Of a stretch of 64,000 bases of DNA, positions 8,872 through 17,522 are shown piece by piece. How positions within the stretch are numbered: the stretch's first letter is position 1; each line of letters starts with the position of its first letter. Under the pieces are notes generated by a model that was not told the DNA's origin, ran no database searches, and saw only the letters and a list, made by a program, of their open reading frames with translations. Origin of the DNA: Chitinophaga sp. SYP-B3965 (GTDB taxonomy: Bacteria > Bacteroidota > Bacteroidia > Chitinophagales > Chitinophagaceae); NCBI RefSeq assembly GCF_009647655.1, contig NZ_WJFD01000001.1:2666001-2730000 (forward strand). Direction: 5' to 3'. The position numbers and the translations under genes are program-made.

Positions 8872-9312
8872 TTATGCCGCTTTATAAGGATTCCCAACTC
8901 CCCCATCCAGCAACTGCTTCAAACTCCCCAGGTAATGCGCCCAGCCACCTTCGCAGTATTTAAAACATTCAACTTCCTGCGTTAACCCTTCATGTGTCAT
9001 CACCAGGCTGGAAGGACCGATCTCCCAGAATACCTTCATCCCTATCCATTCCTTTTTATCTTCCACATCCGGCACATCTATATAAAAATCAACACATTCC
9101 CAGGTCACCTTGCTGTTGGGAACCATCGCAGCAACGCGCATCTTAATAAGATTACGCCCTTTAAAACGTACCGTAAATTCATCATTCACCTTAGCGGCAG
9201 TGCCTGAATAATCTTCAGACCACCATTCCTGAATACCGGTTGTAATGGCAGAAAAAACCACGTCCGGCGTAACGCTGACAGCCATGCTGTTCTTATAATC
9301 TGTAGCAACCAT
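8872..9312 (-). CDS. SRPBCC/AHSA1-like domain protein
   Basis: 146 aa. The pattern KNSMAVSVTPDVVFSAITTGIQEWW, then VRFKGRNLIKMRV, KVTWECVD and a C-terminal helix CEGGWAHYLGSLKQLLDGG, is that of the START-like SRPBCC fold (AHSA1/polyketide-cyclase-like), which binds hydrophobic ligands. The ligand is unknown. It is divergent from the GlxA-type regulator, 119 bp away, so it may be that regulator's target (inference). Confidence 0.75.
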   Translation of the reverse strand: MVATDYKNSMAVSVTPDVVFSAITTGIQEWWSEDYSGTAAKVNDEFTVRFKGRNLIKMRVAAMVPNSKVTWECVDFYIDVPDVEDKKEWIGMKVFWEIGPSSLVMTHEGLTQEVECFKYCEGGWAHYLGSLKQLLDGGVGNPYKAA

Positions 9313-9431
9313 AAAATGATATTTTTATACGAAATTAATGGCTGCCATTGTAACTGACGGGGTGTTGATAAGACAATACAACGGGGACATTTGGCCAGAA
9401 TTATACCCTAACTTTGTTTCAAATTCATAGT

Positions 9432-10415
9432 ATGAGATCAGTAACCATCCTCATTCCGGAAGCACAGGATAATCTAAGCAGCGTAATAGGACCTTATAAG
9501 TTCTTTATTAAAGCCAATGCCTTCTATAAGAAGGAAGTTTTCCGTGTACAACTCGCCGGTGTTACAGACCAGGTAGATCTCTACGATGGCGCATTTTCCA
9601 TCCGGCCGCATACACACATCCGCAATATCAAACAGACGGACCTGATCATCATACCCGCCATGTCCCACGACAATATCCCCAGCGTACTGGCAAAGAACAA
9701 AGAAGCCATCGACTGGATCCGCCAGCAATATAAACTAGGCGCAGAAGTAGCCAGCATTTGCACCGGTGCATTCCTGCTGGCCTCCACAGGATTACTGGAA
9801 GGCAGGATCTGCTCCACCCACTGGAATGTAGCCGCCAAATTTTCGGAATTATTCCCTGGCGTAGATCTGCAAACAGATAAACTGATCACAGATGAGCAGG
9901 GAATTTACACCAATGGTGGCGCCTATTCTTTCCTCAATCTCATGTTATACCTCGTAGAGAAGTATTACGACAGGCCAACCGCCATCTTCTGCTCAAAGGT
10001 ATTCCAGGTGGATATAGACCGCAGCAGCCAGTCTCCCTTCACTATTTTCAACGGCCAGAAAGATCATTCGGACGAAGAGATCAGGAAAGCACAGGCCTAC
10101 CTGGAAAGCAATCTCTCAGAAAAGATCTCCATGGATGAACTGGCCACCAGCCTTTCTATCAGCAGGCGTAATTTCGATCGCCGTTTTATCAAAGCAACCG
10201 GCAATACGCCCATAGAATATCAGCAAAGGGTGAAAATAGAGATCGCCAAAAAATCACTGGAATCCGGCCGGAAAACCATCAATGAAGTAATGTATGATGT
10301 TGGGTATGTAGATATCAAAACCTTCCGCGATCTCTTCAAAAAGATCACCGGATTATCTCCGCTGGATTACAGGAACAGGTATAACAAAGATGCGGCTGTT
10401 AGCGAGAATTATTGA
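9432..10415 (+). CDS. GlxA-family transcriptional regulator (DJ-1/PfpI + AraC)
   Basis: About 327 aa from the ATG at 9432; an upstream in-frame TTG at 9414 lies inside the probable -7 box TAACTTTG (9409-9416) and is rejected. The N-terminal half is a class I glutamine-amidotransferase-like DJ-1/PfpI domain with EVASICTGAFLLASTGLL, the Cys at the nucleophile-elbow position. The C-terminal 100 residues hold two AraC helix-turn-helix units (MDELATSLSISRRNFDRRFIKATG and INEVMYDVGYVDIKTFRDLFKKITGLSP). The family senses metabolites and controls nearby catabolic genes. The 3' end overlaps the convergent DUF1772 gene by 17 bp. Confidence 0.9.
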   Translation: MRSVTILIPEAQDNLSSVIGPYKFFIKANAFYKKEVFRVQLAGVTDQVDLYDGAFSIRPHTHIRNIKQTDLIIIPAMSHDNIPSVLAKNKEAIDWIRQQYKLGAEVASICTGAFLLASTGLLEGRICSTHWNVAAKFSELFPGVDLQTDKLITDEQGIYTNGGAYSFLNLMLYLVEKYYDRPTAIFCSKVFQVDIDRSSQSPFTIFNGQKDHSDEEIRKAQAYLESNLSEKISMDELATSLSISRRNFDRRFIKATGNTPIEYQQRVKIEIAKKSLESGRKTINEVMYDVGYVDIKTFRDLFKKITGLSPLDYRNRYNKDAAVSENY

Positions 10416-10854
10416 GATGAGTAGCGATGAGCATGGAAACAAAAGAACCAATACCCGCCACCGTACGGATCAGGTTAAAAAAGTCCCATCGCTGTAAGAT
10501 AGCCCGCCAGTTTTCAGGTGGCGTATCAGGTGTCCAGGTCCTCATGATCTGGTTGATGGGCACATTGCCGAACCGCGTTACCAGTAAAGCCGTCAATGCC
10601 AGCAGGGCTGCAAGGATTGCAAAATTCTTATCTTTCCGGAACAACCAGGCATATATCAATGGCGTTATAATAGAGAGTCCCATTAAAGTTTGTACCGTAA
10701 CCCCATTATGATTCATTAATTGTACACGAAAGATGAGGTGTACGTTGACGGGTACTTCATAAAAGGCAGGGACTAGATTAACAGCACCATAAAAGAAACA
10801 GCCTGCAAGAAGACCTGTAGCAATTAATGCGATAAACTGTGTAAAGATTTTCAT
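10399..10854 (-). CDS. DUF1772 (anthrone-oxygenase-like) membrane protein
   Basis: 151 aa with four hydrophobic segments. The signature FGNVPINQIMRTW appears about two thirds in. It matches DUF1772, a family named after fungal anthrone oxygenases, although most bacterial members are uncharacterised. The start overlaps the stop of the upstream membrane-protein gene as ATGA (10851-10854), a translational-coupling arrangement. The 3' end overlaps the convergent GlxA-type gene. Confidence 0.75.
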   Translation of the reverse strand: MKIFTQFIALIATGLLAGCFFYGAVNLVPAFYEVPVNVHLIFRVQLMNHNGVTVQTLMGLSIITPLIYAWLFRKDKNFAILAALLALTALLVTRFGNVPINQIMRTWTPDTPPENWRAILQRWDFFNLIRTVAGIGSFVSMLIATHLNNSR

Positions 10855-11654
10855 GAAAATAACTCTAGTTGGTCTCGGTCTGGGTAGTCTGTTGCATGAT
10901 ACGTCAATTCCTCCAGTTCACTTTCATCTTCCAGATAGGATATAAAATGTATGTTCAGGTTGATGATGTTCTCGTAGGGGAGACATAAACTATGTCCTTT
11001 AATCTTTTTTTGCTCATCTGGTTCATTGATCATTCGTGGATTGCCATCTTCCCCTGTCACATGTGTCTTAAAATCCCTTTTTATGACGTTTTTAAGATAG
11101 ATCTGGTTCAGCACTTCACCTTCACAATCAAAATCCACCAGGAAACCAGAATAGATCATCGTACCTTCTTTTACATTCACCAGGGCATCCACAAAGATCA
11201 CATCAAAATCATCCCCTTCCGGTTTGTACCTGTTGAAATAATAATACCACCTGTTATATAACCTGAAAAGTTCGTACTTTGAATGAAGAGAAAACTTAAC
11301 CACCAGCCACCGTAATCCACGACCTAATACAATGGAGCAGACCAACAGCACCAGGTTATAGAAAGCAAAACCCGTCAACAACGATTTAAAGGCAGCATTG
11401 GAAACCTTCGTATCAAAGGATTTAAGATCACCACCGGAAATTAAAGCGAGTATATCAAAGCGGATCTCTTTTGAAATGAATATAACGGCGATAGAATGTA
11501 TCAATAAGGAGAAAACAGCGGAAGCCATTAAACCTTCTAATAAGGTGAATTTGGGACCGGCTTTAGGAAATCTGCCGAACGAATAAGAAAGGTATAAAGC
11601 AAGTGGGGGGATGAGCAGAATGAAGATCAGTACTGCACTCAGGGCAACATTCAT
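10851..11654 (-). CDS. Hypothetical membrane protein, three N-terminal TM segments
   Basis: 267 aa. Hydrophobic segments lie at about residues 5-25, 45-65 and 95-115. A soluble C-terminal domain follows, with DFDVIFVDALVNVKEGTMIYSGFLVDFDCEGEVLNQIYLKNV, which looks like a small beta-barrel regulatory domain. No family is recognised with confidence. It is the middle gene of an apparent three-gene unit: a 57-aa ORF 23 bp upstream and the DUF1772 gene overlapping downstream. Confidence 0.65.
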   Translation of the reverse strand: MNVALSAVLIFILLIPPLALYLSYSFGRFPKAGPKFTLLEGLMASAVFSLLIHSIAVIFISKEIRFDILALISGGDLKSFDTKVSNAAFKSLLTGFAFYNLVLLVCSIVLGRGLRWLVVKFSLHSKYELFRLYNRWYYYFNRYKPEGDDFDVIFVDALVNVKEGTMIYSGFLVDFDCEGEVLNQIYLKNVIKRDFKTHVTGEDGNPRMINEPDEQKKIKGHSLCLPYENIINLNIHFISYLEDESELEELTYHATDYPDRDQLELFS

Positions 11655-11677
11655 GGATATAGCGTTTCAGTAAACTC

Positions 11678-11851
11678 CTAAGAGTTAATTCTGATATTAA
11701 TTTTTCTCCCGGCATCAATGGCAACAGAGATGTTCCTTCCGGAAACGCCGGATTTCCCCTCACTGGCTACGATCGCCTTTGCAATAGCATCAGATATCTG
11801 GGTATTCCTCAGTACGATTCTACCCTTTTTTGAAATTTTCACATTTGACAT
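11678..11851 (-). CDS. Small basic hypothetical protein (57 aa)
   Basis: ATG at 11851, stop TAG at 11680-11678. The product begins MSNVKISKKGRIVLRNTQIS and is Lys/Arg-rich, without Cys or signal peptide, with alternating hydrophobic residues near the C-terminus (ISVAIDAGRKINIRINS). It sits 23 bp before, and on the same strand as, the membrane-protein gene, with no terminator between. Spacing and normal amino-acid composition support a real gene. Function is unknown. Confidence 0.5.
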   Translation of the reverse strand: MSNVKISKKGRIVLRNTQISDAIAKAIVASEGKSGVSGRNISVAIDAGRKINIRINS

Positions 11852-11904
11852 ATCATAAAGTTAAAGAAATAATTGGAAAATATTGATCCTGCACTTAAGT
11901 AATT

Positions 11905-12390
11905 TTAACCAATCTCCTTCACCACTACATTCCCCATCACATCAAACGCCTCCACCTTACGCGCCTTCTTCTTCGTCACATATTCCCATACTTCCTTTTT
12001 CTTATTAAACGTGGCCAGCTCCCCATCTACCTTTACTTCCTTCACACTGTGATCATTCCGCATCTTCACCGTCACCACTTTATCGGAAACACTCACCTCA
12101 CTGATCGCTGCCCCATGAAAAGCATCCACAAAAGCAACATTGTAGGCAGACTGACCAGGATTGGCCCGTTTTTGGTACTGAGCTTTCTTTACAGGATCTG
12201 CAATAGCAGCCTTGGCAAAAGCGTTAGCTTTGGCAAAACGCTCCTGATTAGCCACCTGTGTAGGTGTTTTAGGGGGATAAGGTTTCGGCACCTTACACAT
12301 GATCGTTTTCCCGTTCCTTTGCCGGAACACCACTTCCTTGCCGAATTTGCCCTGGGCACCCTTCATGATTATATTATCTATTATAGCCAT
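11905..12390 (-). CDS. Hypothetical basic protein (DUF6266-like pattern)
   Basis: About 161 aa from the ATG at 12390 (MAIIDNIIMKGAQGKFGKEVVF). An upstream in-frame ATG at 12438 adds an unlikely 16 residues. The N-terminal pattern, G-x-F-G-K-x-V-x-x-x-x-x-G-K followed by PKTPTQVANQERFAKANAFAKAAI, resembles the DUF6266 group of Bacteroidota proteins of unknown function. The similarity is judged by eye and is weak. The C-terminal half is beta-rich. No signal peptide. It is divergent from the AraC gene at 12476. Confidence 0.65.
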   Translation of the reverse strand: MAIIDNIIMKGAQGKFGKEVVFRQRNGKTIMCKVPKPYPPKTPTQVANQERFAKANAFAKAAIADPVKKAQYQKRANPGQSAYNVAFVDAFHGAAISEVSVSDKVVTVKMRNDHSVKEVKVDGELATFNKKKEVWEYVTKKKARKVEAFDVMGNVVVKEIG

Positions 12391-12475
12391 AACCCGAAGA
12401 TAAGAAATAAATCTGACATAGGCTTCACATAGGCTCAAAATAGGAGATGCAAAGCTTTATCGTTATATTTAGGAT

Positions 12476-13246
12476 ATGTTGCGACTAGAAAGATCCAGAT
12501 ATCTGGGTACTAATGTTCACAGCTTTAGTACCGGGGGACTCACCATCAGTGAAACCATCTACCATCAAAAGGTATTTGAGGGCTGGCATTGTCACGAGAA
12601 CCACCATATCACCCTGATCCTGAAAGGTGGCAACAGGGAGCAAAGGAAACAAGAGGAGATCACTGCCAGTCCGGGCGCTATATTACGCTATAATGAAGGC
12701 GAACTGCACCGGAATATGCATACCCAACATCCCTCCCGGAACATCAATCTTGAAATTGAAGATGCCTTCCTCTCCCGTTTTCAGCTCAATTTCTCCCATT
12801 TACAACACTCTCCGGACCTCAAACTATCCCTCTTAAAAATATACCAGGAAAGCAAAATTGCAGGCCCTTCCAGTCAAACCTCCATTGAAGCCATGCTCCT
12901 GCACCTTTTCAGCAATAAAGGCTCCAAAAACAGGCCACCCTGGATAGATCAGTTACGGAACCTGCTCCACGACCGGTGGAATGAATCCCTCTCCCTGCAG
13001 GAGTTATCCACCCTTATCGACATCCACCCGGTAACCATCTCCAAATACTTCCCCCGTTATTTTTCCTGTACCCTGGGTGAATACATGCGCAAACTGAGAG
13101 TAGAAAAAGCCGTAGACCTCATGAAAGAAGAACAGATGTCCCTTACAGAACTGGCCTATCATTGCGGTTTCTTCGATCAAAGCCATTTCATCAGGGCATT
13201 CAAAACCTGCACCGGCTTTCGGCCCAAAGAATATCAGCAGTTGTAA
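12476..13246 (+). CDS. AraC-family transcriptional regulator
   Basis: 256 aa. The N-terminal cupin-like sensor contains GWHCHENHHITLILKGG, and the C-terminal two-HTH AraC domain contains LSLQELSTLIDIHPVTISKYFPRYF and LTELAYHCGFFDQSHFIRAFKTCTGFRPKEY. It is followed 51 bp later on the same strand by an exported S41 peptidase, a plausible but unproven target. A TATATTTAG sequence lies just upstream of the ATG (12464-12472), so the mRNA may have almost no leader. Confidence 0.9.
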   Translation: MLRLERSRYLGTNVHSFSTGGLTISETIYHQKVFEGWHCHENHHITLILKGGNREQRKQEEITASPGAILRYNEGELHRNMHTQHPSRNINLEIEDAFLSRFQLNFSHLQHSPDLKLSLLKIYQESKIAGPSSQTSIEAMLLHLFSNKGSKNRPPWIDQLRNLLHDRWNESLSLQELSTLIDIHPVTISKYFPRYFSCTLGEYMRKLRVEKAVDLMKEEQMSLTELAYHCGFFDQSHFIRAFKTCTGFRPKEYQQL

Positions 13247-13297
13247 AGGCTAATTACGTACAATTTTATACGTTTTAACTGACGCACCTTTACTGCT

Positions 13298-14221
13298 ATG
13301 AAAACAACCGCCATTCTCCTTATTTTCATATTAAATGCTGGCCTTGCCAAAGCCCAGATCATTGAAAAAACAGCTGCGCTGATCAAAGAACATTATGTGT
13401 TTGAAGAAAAAGGTGCAAAGATTGCCGCACACCTCCTGGCACAAAACAAAGCAGGCGCCTTCCGCAATGCCACTACTCCAAAAGTTTTAGATTCCATGGT
13501 CACTAAAACGCTGAGGGAATATAGCCATGACGGGCATCTCTTTTTCAGTTATGATCCTGAAACCGCCGCCAATACAGGTAAAAAAGAAGAAGGAGACAGC
13601 GAAGATCTGTTCTATTATGGCCCAAAAGCCGTTGAAAATAATTACGGATTCCGCGAAGTAAAAATATTAGATGGCAACATCGGTTACATCAAACTCTCCG
13701 AGATCAACATCTCTGAAAAAAGCCTGCCTGTACTATATGCCGCCATGCGCTTTGTAGCCAACACAAAAGCATTGATCATCGATCTTCAGTTTAATGGTGG
13801 TGGTGGCAGTAGTATCGGTTCCGTTTTTGAAAGTTATTTCCTGCCGAAGAATACGCCCCTACTGGAATTCAAAAGCAGAACAGGGGGCATTGAAGCAGAT
13901 AAAACAGTACCCTGGCTTACAGAAGAAAAATATACAAAGCCCGTATATATCATGGTGAACAACAGAACAGCATCTGCTGCAGAAGCCTTCGCTTATGTAT
14001 TGCAAGCGCACAAAAGAGCCATCGTAATAGGTCAGACTTCTGCAGGAGCCGCTAATATGAATACCTTCTACCCGGTGAACGATGAATACTTTGTATCCAT
14101 CTCTACAGCAGCCCCCACATTACCTGGTACAGATCAATCATGGGAACAGAAAGGCATACAACCTGATCATGTTACAAAGCCGGGAGAAGAGATTAAATTT
14201 ATTAAAGCACAAATACACTAG
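13298..14221 (+). CDS. Exported S41-family peptidase (IRBP/tail-specific protease-like)
   Basis: 307 aa with signal peptide MKTTAILLIFILNAGLAKA-Q. The N-terminal helical cap is followed by the protease core: IGYIKLSEI, then ALIIDLQFNGGGGSS and NNRTASAAEAFAYVLQ with the nucleophile at about Ser226. The strand AIVIGQTSAGAAN replaces the catalytic Lys region of CtpA-type enzymes, as in the IRBP-like branch, so catalysis may use another base. There is no PDZ domain. The substrate is unknown; periplasmic. Its TAG stop interlocks with the opposite-strand TAG of the next gene in a CTAG palindrome (14218-14221). Confidence 0.85.
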   Translation: MKTTAILLIFILNAGLAKAQIIEKTAALIKEHYVFEEKGAKIAAHLLAQNKAGAFRNATTPKVLDSMVTKTLREYSHDGHLFFSYDPETAANTGKKEEGDSEDLFYYGPKAVENNYGFREVKILDGNIGYIKLSEINISEKSLPVLYAAMRFVANTKALIIDLQFNGGGGSSIGSVFESYFLPKNTPLLEFKSRTGGIEADKTVPWLTEEKYTKPVYIMVNNRTASAAEAFAYVLQAHKRAIVIGQTSAGAANMNTFYPVNDEYFVSISTAAPTLPGTDQSWEQKGIQPDHVTKPGEEIKFIKAQIH

Positions 14222-14769
14222 GCCCTCTTATAACAAAGCAACATAACTCCTAACGCAACAGGCTCGGACTTCACCAGTTTGAGCCCTTTCGCCTGCATCT
14301 CTTCCCTGAAAAAACGTTTACCTGTACCCATGATCACAGGGTGCACCAGGAAACGGAATTCATCCACCAGGTTTGCTTTCGCCAAAGCTTCTACCAAAGT
14401 AGCACTTCCCTCTATCTGAATCTCCCCACCCTCCTGCTCTTTCAATTTCGTGATGGCAGCCACCAGGTCTCCATTGATGATCGTTGAATTCTCCCAATCC
14501 GCTTTTTTCAGGGAAGAAGAAACCACGTACTTCGGCATGCTGTTCAACTTAGCCGCAACACCCATTTCGTTGTTCTTTAGATTAGGCCAGTAAGAAGAAA
14601 GCATTTCATAAGTAATACGCCCCAGGAGTAAGGCATCGCTGCCAAGAATACTTCCCTGGATATATTTTTGGCGTTCCAGGCTGTCAAAAGGATTAAACCA
14701 TTCATGCATGGAATTTGCATCGAAGATACCGTCTAGCGTTACCCACGCTGATACTACGATTGTACTCAT
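14218..14769 (-). CDS. Dihydrofolate reductase family protein (RibD C-terminal-like)
   Basis: 183 aa. VVSAWVTLDGIFDA at the N-terminus, LLLGRITYEMLSSYW, and IQIEGSATLVEALAKANLVDEFRFLVHPVIMGTGKRFF are the hallmarks of the RibD_C/YyaP-type DHFR fold, which binds NADPH. Members include uncharacterised reductases found widely as single genes. The physiological substrate cannot be read. The gene lies 62 bp downstream of the AraC gene at 14832-15578 on the same strand and could be its target. Confidence 0.85.
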   Translation of the reverse strand: MSTIVVSAWVTLDGIFDANSMHEWFNPFDSLERQKYIQGSILGSDALLLGRITYEMLSSYWPNLKNNEMGVAAKLNSMPKYVVSSSLKKADWENSTIINGDLVAAITKLKEQEGGEIQIEGSATLVEALAKANLVDEFRFLVHPVIMGTGKRFFREEMQAKGLKLVKSEPVALGVMLLCYKRA

Positions 14770-14831
14770 TGTTTTAATTTTCTACAAAGTAACAGCAGCC
14801 TGCAACCGTGGAATTGAACAAACCCGACAAA

Positions 14832-15578
14832 TTACCGGTAAGGAGCAGATTGCTTTAAATAATCAGTGGGAGAAGTATGGGTGAACTTCTGGAAGTCGCG
14901 GATCAGATGGCTTTGATCTGCATAGCCATACTGATAGGCCACTGCCGTTAGCCGGGAGAATTGATGGTTATTGATCTGGTTAAAGGCAGCATTGAACTGG
15001 CAGATCTTACTGAATAATTTAGGGGGAATTCCTACATGGGACTCAAACAATCGCTGAAAAGTACGCTCCGTAACATGCAGTTCGTTCTGGAGATCTTTCA
15101 AAGGAACCAATCCATTACTTCTTCTGATAGTATCTGTAGCAAACAGCACCGCCCTATTCGTATAGATAGGCTCCACCAGCTTTTTTACATAACTGTCCAG
15201 CAACTGCAAACGTGCAGGCAAAGAAGGTGTTTCCGCCAGTTGTTCCTGCAATCGCATGCCCCTGGCAGGTTGTGTAAGAGACAGATCGATATGGATATCC
15301 GTAAGTTCTTTCGCATCAAAGCCAAACAATGTTTTTAAAGTATGCGGATAGAAGAAATAAGCGATCATCATGAAACGCCCTCTCAGGTAAAACTCAGCAG
15401 GCTGAACACATTGCCCGTACAAATAAAGATTCTCCCCATTCAGCGTGATAATACTCGGATACCCATTGGCAATCAGTGGCAACGCTACATCACAATACGG
15501 ATCGAAGTTCTCGATCACCAGGATATTGCTGACATAAGCGGCAACAGAAGGATCCGGCTGTATGGACTGCGTTTTCAT
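14832..15578 (-). CDS. AraC-family transcriptional regulator (DUF6597-type sensor)
   Basis: 248 aa. The N-terminal half (SVAAYVSNILVIE...FYLRGRFMMIAYFFYPHTLKTLFGF) is the DUF6597-type sensor domain. The C-terminal half is an AraC pair of HTHs (LKDLQNELHVTERTFQRLFESHVGIPPKLF and LTAVAYQYGYADQSHLIRDFQKFTHTSP). A palindrome overlaps its start codon, consistent with autoregulation. The ligand is unknown. Confidence 0.88.
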   Translation of the reverse strand: MKTQSIQPDPSVAAYVSNILVIENFDPYCDVALPLIANGYPSIITLNGENLYLYGQCVQPAEFYLRGRFMMIAYFFYPHTLKTLFGFDAKELTDIHIDLSLTQPARGMRLQEQLAETPSLPARLQLLDSYVKKLVEPIYTNRAVLFATDTIRRSNGLVPLKDLQNELHVTERTFQRLFESHVGIPPKLFSKICQFNAAFNQINNHQFSRLTAVAYQYGYADQSHLIRDFQKFTHTSPTDYLKQSAPYR

Positions 15579-15596
15579 TACCTAAATTTAAGGTAA
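15578..15596. promoter_or_regulatory. Palindrome overlapping the AraC start codon
   Basis: TTACCT (15578-15583) and AGGTAA (15591-15596) form an inverted repeat around AAATTTA, beginning on the first base of the AraC gene. The position fits an autoregulatory site. Only one copy is seen, so support is modest. Confidence 0.35.
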
Positions 15597-15624
15597 ATTT
15601 GATTTCCCCATGAAAACAGCCTGC

Positions 15625-16005
15625 TCACTCCCCTTCCCTCCAATCCTCACTCAATCCCCCCAACAAAGGATGATACATCTCATCCCCCGCATGCTGTGTA
15701 AACTCCACATTCAACCGCTCCACTCCCAACACCTCCACACAACAAGCAATCAACGCCTCTGCCAAAGCAGCCCTCGTCTCCGCAGTCCTGCCACGACGAA
15801 CATCACACATCAGCAAAGCTCCAGGAACAGGCTCCTCAGCAGAACAACGCCAAACTGCCCCTTCCCCCAATTCCCTGATCGTAACAGTAACCCTCTTCAC
15901 GTCCGCTTGCATGATAGCAGCATAAATATCCCCCATCCGTTTAGCCAGCAATTGTTTGGTGGCAACAGGATAATGATCGTTCACATCTAATTGTAAATAC
16001 GGCAT
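15625..16005 (-). CDS. Tautomerase-family protein
   Basis: 126 aa. It begins MPYLQLDV, giving the N-terminal Pro that serves as catalytic base in the tautomerase superfamily after Met removal. A second beta-alpha-beta repeat follows (PGALLMCDVRRGRTAETRAALAEALIACCVEVLGV), with two internally related halves as in the fused (cis-CaaD/MSAD-like) members. The substrate is unknown. It is 18 bp upstream of, and on the same strand as, a secreted VOC gene's 3' end in genome order, but transcription order is VOC then tautomerase. Confidence 0.75.
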   Translation of the reverse strand: MPYLQLDVNDHYPVATKQLLAKRMGDIYAAIMQADVKRVTVTIRELGEGAVWRCSAEEPVPGALLMCDVRRGRTAETRAALAEALIACCVEVLGVERLNVEFTQHAGDEMYHPLLGGLSEDWREGE

Positions 16006-16023
16006 ACCATAAAGATACCGATT

Positions 16024-16458
16024 TTACGGCCGCGAGTAAGTCACGATATCTATCCCCACCCCATTAGGGTCCTGTATTGCAAAGTGACGATCCCCCCATG
16101 GCTCATCCCTGATATCAATTTTGATATCCACCTTTTTATCCTTCAGTTTTTTATACATCTCGTTCACGTTATCCACTTCAATCGTAAGGTATACCCCTTT
16201 CCCCGCAAAGGCTGTTTTGAACAACGGCTGCTGAGAAGCATGTTCCGGCAGCAGGAAACTAATCTCCGCCTGCTTATTCGGCGTATGGAGTAAAAGATAA
16301 AAATCGTTTTCAAAGGTCACGCCAAACCCTAATACTTCCGTATAGAACTTTTTACTTTCTGCGATCTTAGACGTGATGATCCCTGCATTCAGTTTCATTT
16401 GTGCAAACAGGTTAATGGTGAGAAAAGAAAATGTCAGCAATAAGAGTAATCGTTTCAT
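16024..16458 (-). CDS. VOC/glyoxalase-like protein with signal peptide
   Basis: 144 aa. Signal peptide MKRLLLLLTFSFLTINLFA-Q, then one VOC unit (LNAGIITSKIAESKKFYTEVLGFGVTFE, and later IAEV-type DNVNEMYKKLKDKKVDIKIDIRDEPWGDRHFAIQDPNGVGIDIV). VOC enzymes are usually cytoplasmic, so the export signal is unusual and predicts a periplasmic binding or resistance role. It is transcribed toward the tautomerase gene with an 18-bp gap, forming a likely two-gene unit. Confidence 0.8.
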   Translation of the reverse strand: MKRLLLLLTFSFLTINLFAQMKLNAGIITSKIAESKKFYTEVLGFGVTFENDFYLLLHTPNKQAEISFLLPEHASQQPLFKTAFAGKGVYLTIEVDNVNEMYKKLKDKKVDIKIDIRDEPWGDRHFAIQDPNGVGIDIVTYSRP

Positions 16459-16509
16459 AAGGCAAAGTTACCCCCGGCCTACACGCAAACATTGTAAAAA
16501 TCGGACAAC

Positions 16510-17184
16510 TTACTTTGGAAAGACCTTACCGGGTGTAAGGCCATAGAGACTTTTAAATTCTTTGATAAAATGCGCCTGATCATAATACCCCGCATCCAGG
16601 TAATGCTTGGGCGACTGCAACGTTTTCTGAAAACGCACGATCCGGGAAAACTCCTTCGGCGTATCGCCGATATAGAACTCAAACAACCGTCGCAATTGGC
16701 GAACACCGATCCCCTGCGGCAGATCTTTCTCTACACTCACAGTGCCAGCCTGCGCCAGGATCAAAGAAACAGATTCATACAACCGGTTATCCGCATCAAA
16801 AGTAGTTTGAGAAATATGGCGAAGGAAATGAGCATCCAGCATAGCCGGAGAAAAATCCCCTTCAGCAAAAGCCCCGCTTAAAAACCCCGCCAAAGCAGGC
16901 ACCACCTCATCCAACATCAACGCCTGGTTACTCAATTCAGCCGCATTGATCTTATACAACTGCGGAAACATACTCGGAAAAAACCTTACTCCCACATAGT
17001 TGAAAGACGGCGCCAGCGCATACTCCACAAATGAATTAGAGAACCCCATTACATAACTCCGCTCCGGTTGCGCCAGCTCGAAATAGATGTCCATACAGCC
17101 ATCCGCCACCACCCTGTAATGAAAAGGCTCCGTTAAAGGATACCTGGTCTTAAGCTGCCAGTAGCAATAGATATAGTCCTGCAA
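16510..17184 (-). CDS. AraC-family regulator lacking an ATG/GTG start
   Basis: 224 aa from a TTG at 17184. The DUF6597-like sensor (YRVVADGCMDIYFELAQPE) and a C-terminal AraC domain (GIGVRQLRRLFEFYIGDTPKEFSRIVRFQ; DAGYYDQAHFIKEFKSLYGLTP) are present; the first HTH is abbreviated. The same frame stays open upstream to a stop at 17301-17299 and encodes VAYQEFLPDPRLQDYIYCYW across the TTG. That sequence looks like the family's true N-terminus (Y-x-P-x-x-x-L-x-x-Y-I-x-x-Y-W). No ATG or GTG exists in that stretch; a CTG at 17289 is possible. Either a non-canonical start is used or the gene is damaged. Confidence 0.75.
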   Translation of the reverse strand: MQDYIYCYWQLKTRYPLTEPFHYRVVADGCMDIYFELAQPERSYVMGFSNSFVEYALAPSFNYVGVRFFPSMFPQLYKINAAELSNQALMLDEVVPALAGFLSGAFAEGDFSPAMLDAHFLRHISQTTFDADNRLYESVSLILAQAGTVSVEKDLPQGIGVRQLRRLFEFYIGDTPKEFSRIVRFQKTLQSPKHYLDAGYYDQAHFIKEFKSLYGLTPGKVFPK

Positions 17185-17522
17185 CCTGGGATCCGGCAGG
17201 AATTCCTGGTACGCAACACCTTCAGCAGGATGTGAAAAACCAGGCTGAACAGGCGCATAAAGAGATCGTATATCCGGTAGCGTTTTCAGACTTTCAAGTT
17301 ACTTATTTATGGACTTTTGATAAAATTTTACTAATTTATACCTGCCAAATATGGCATTCCCGCTGGCAGCGTGGCTTGGTTATAGAATACTGACGACAAC
17401 TGATCACACTTGTGTTTATCCTGGAATCCCCGCTAGTGGCCCTATTTCCCGCATTACACCTCCGTTCCTGGCTCACGTTTTTTGTGCTGCCTCTTTCGTA
17501 TTCCTAACCATTTTTCTAAGCA

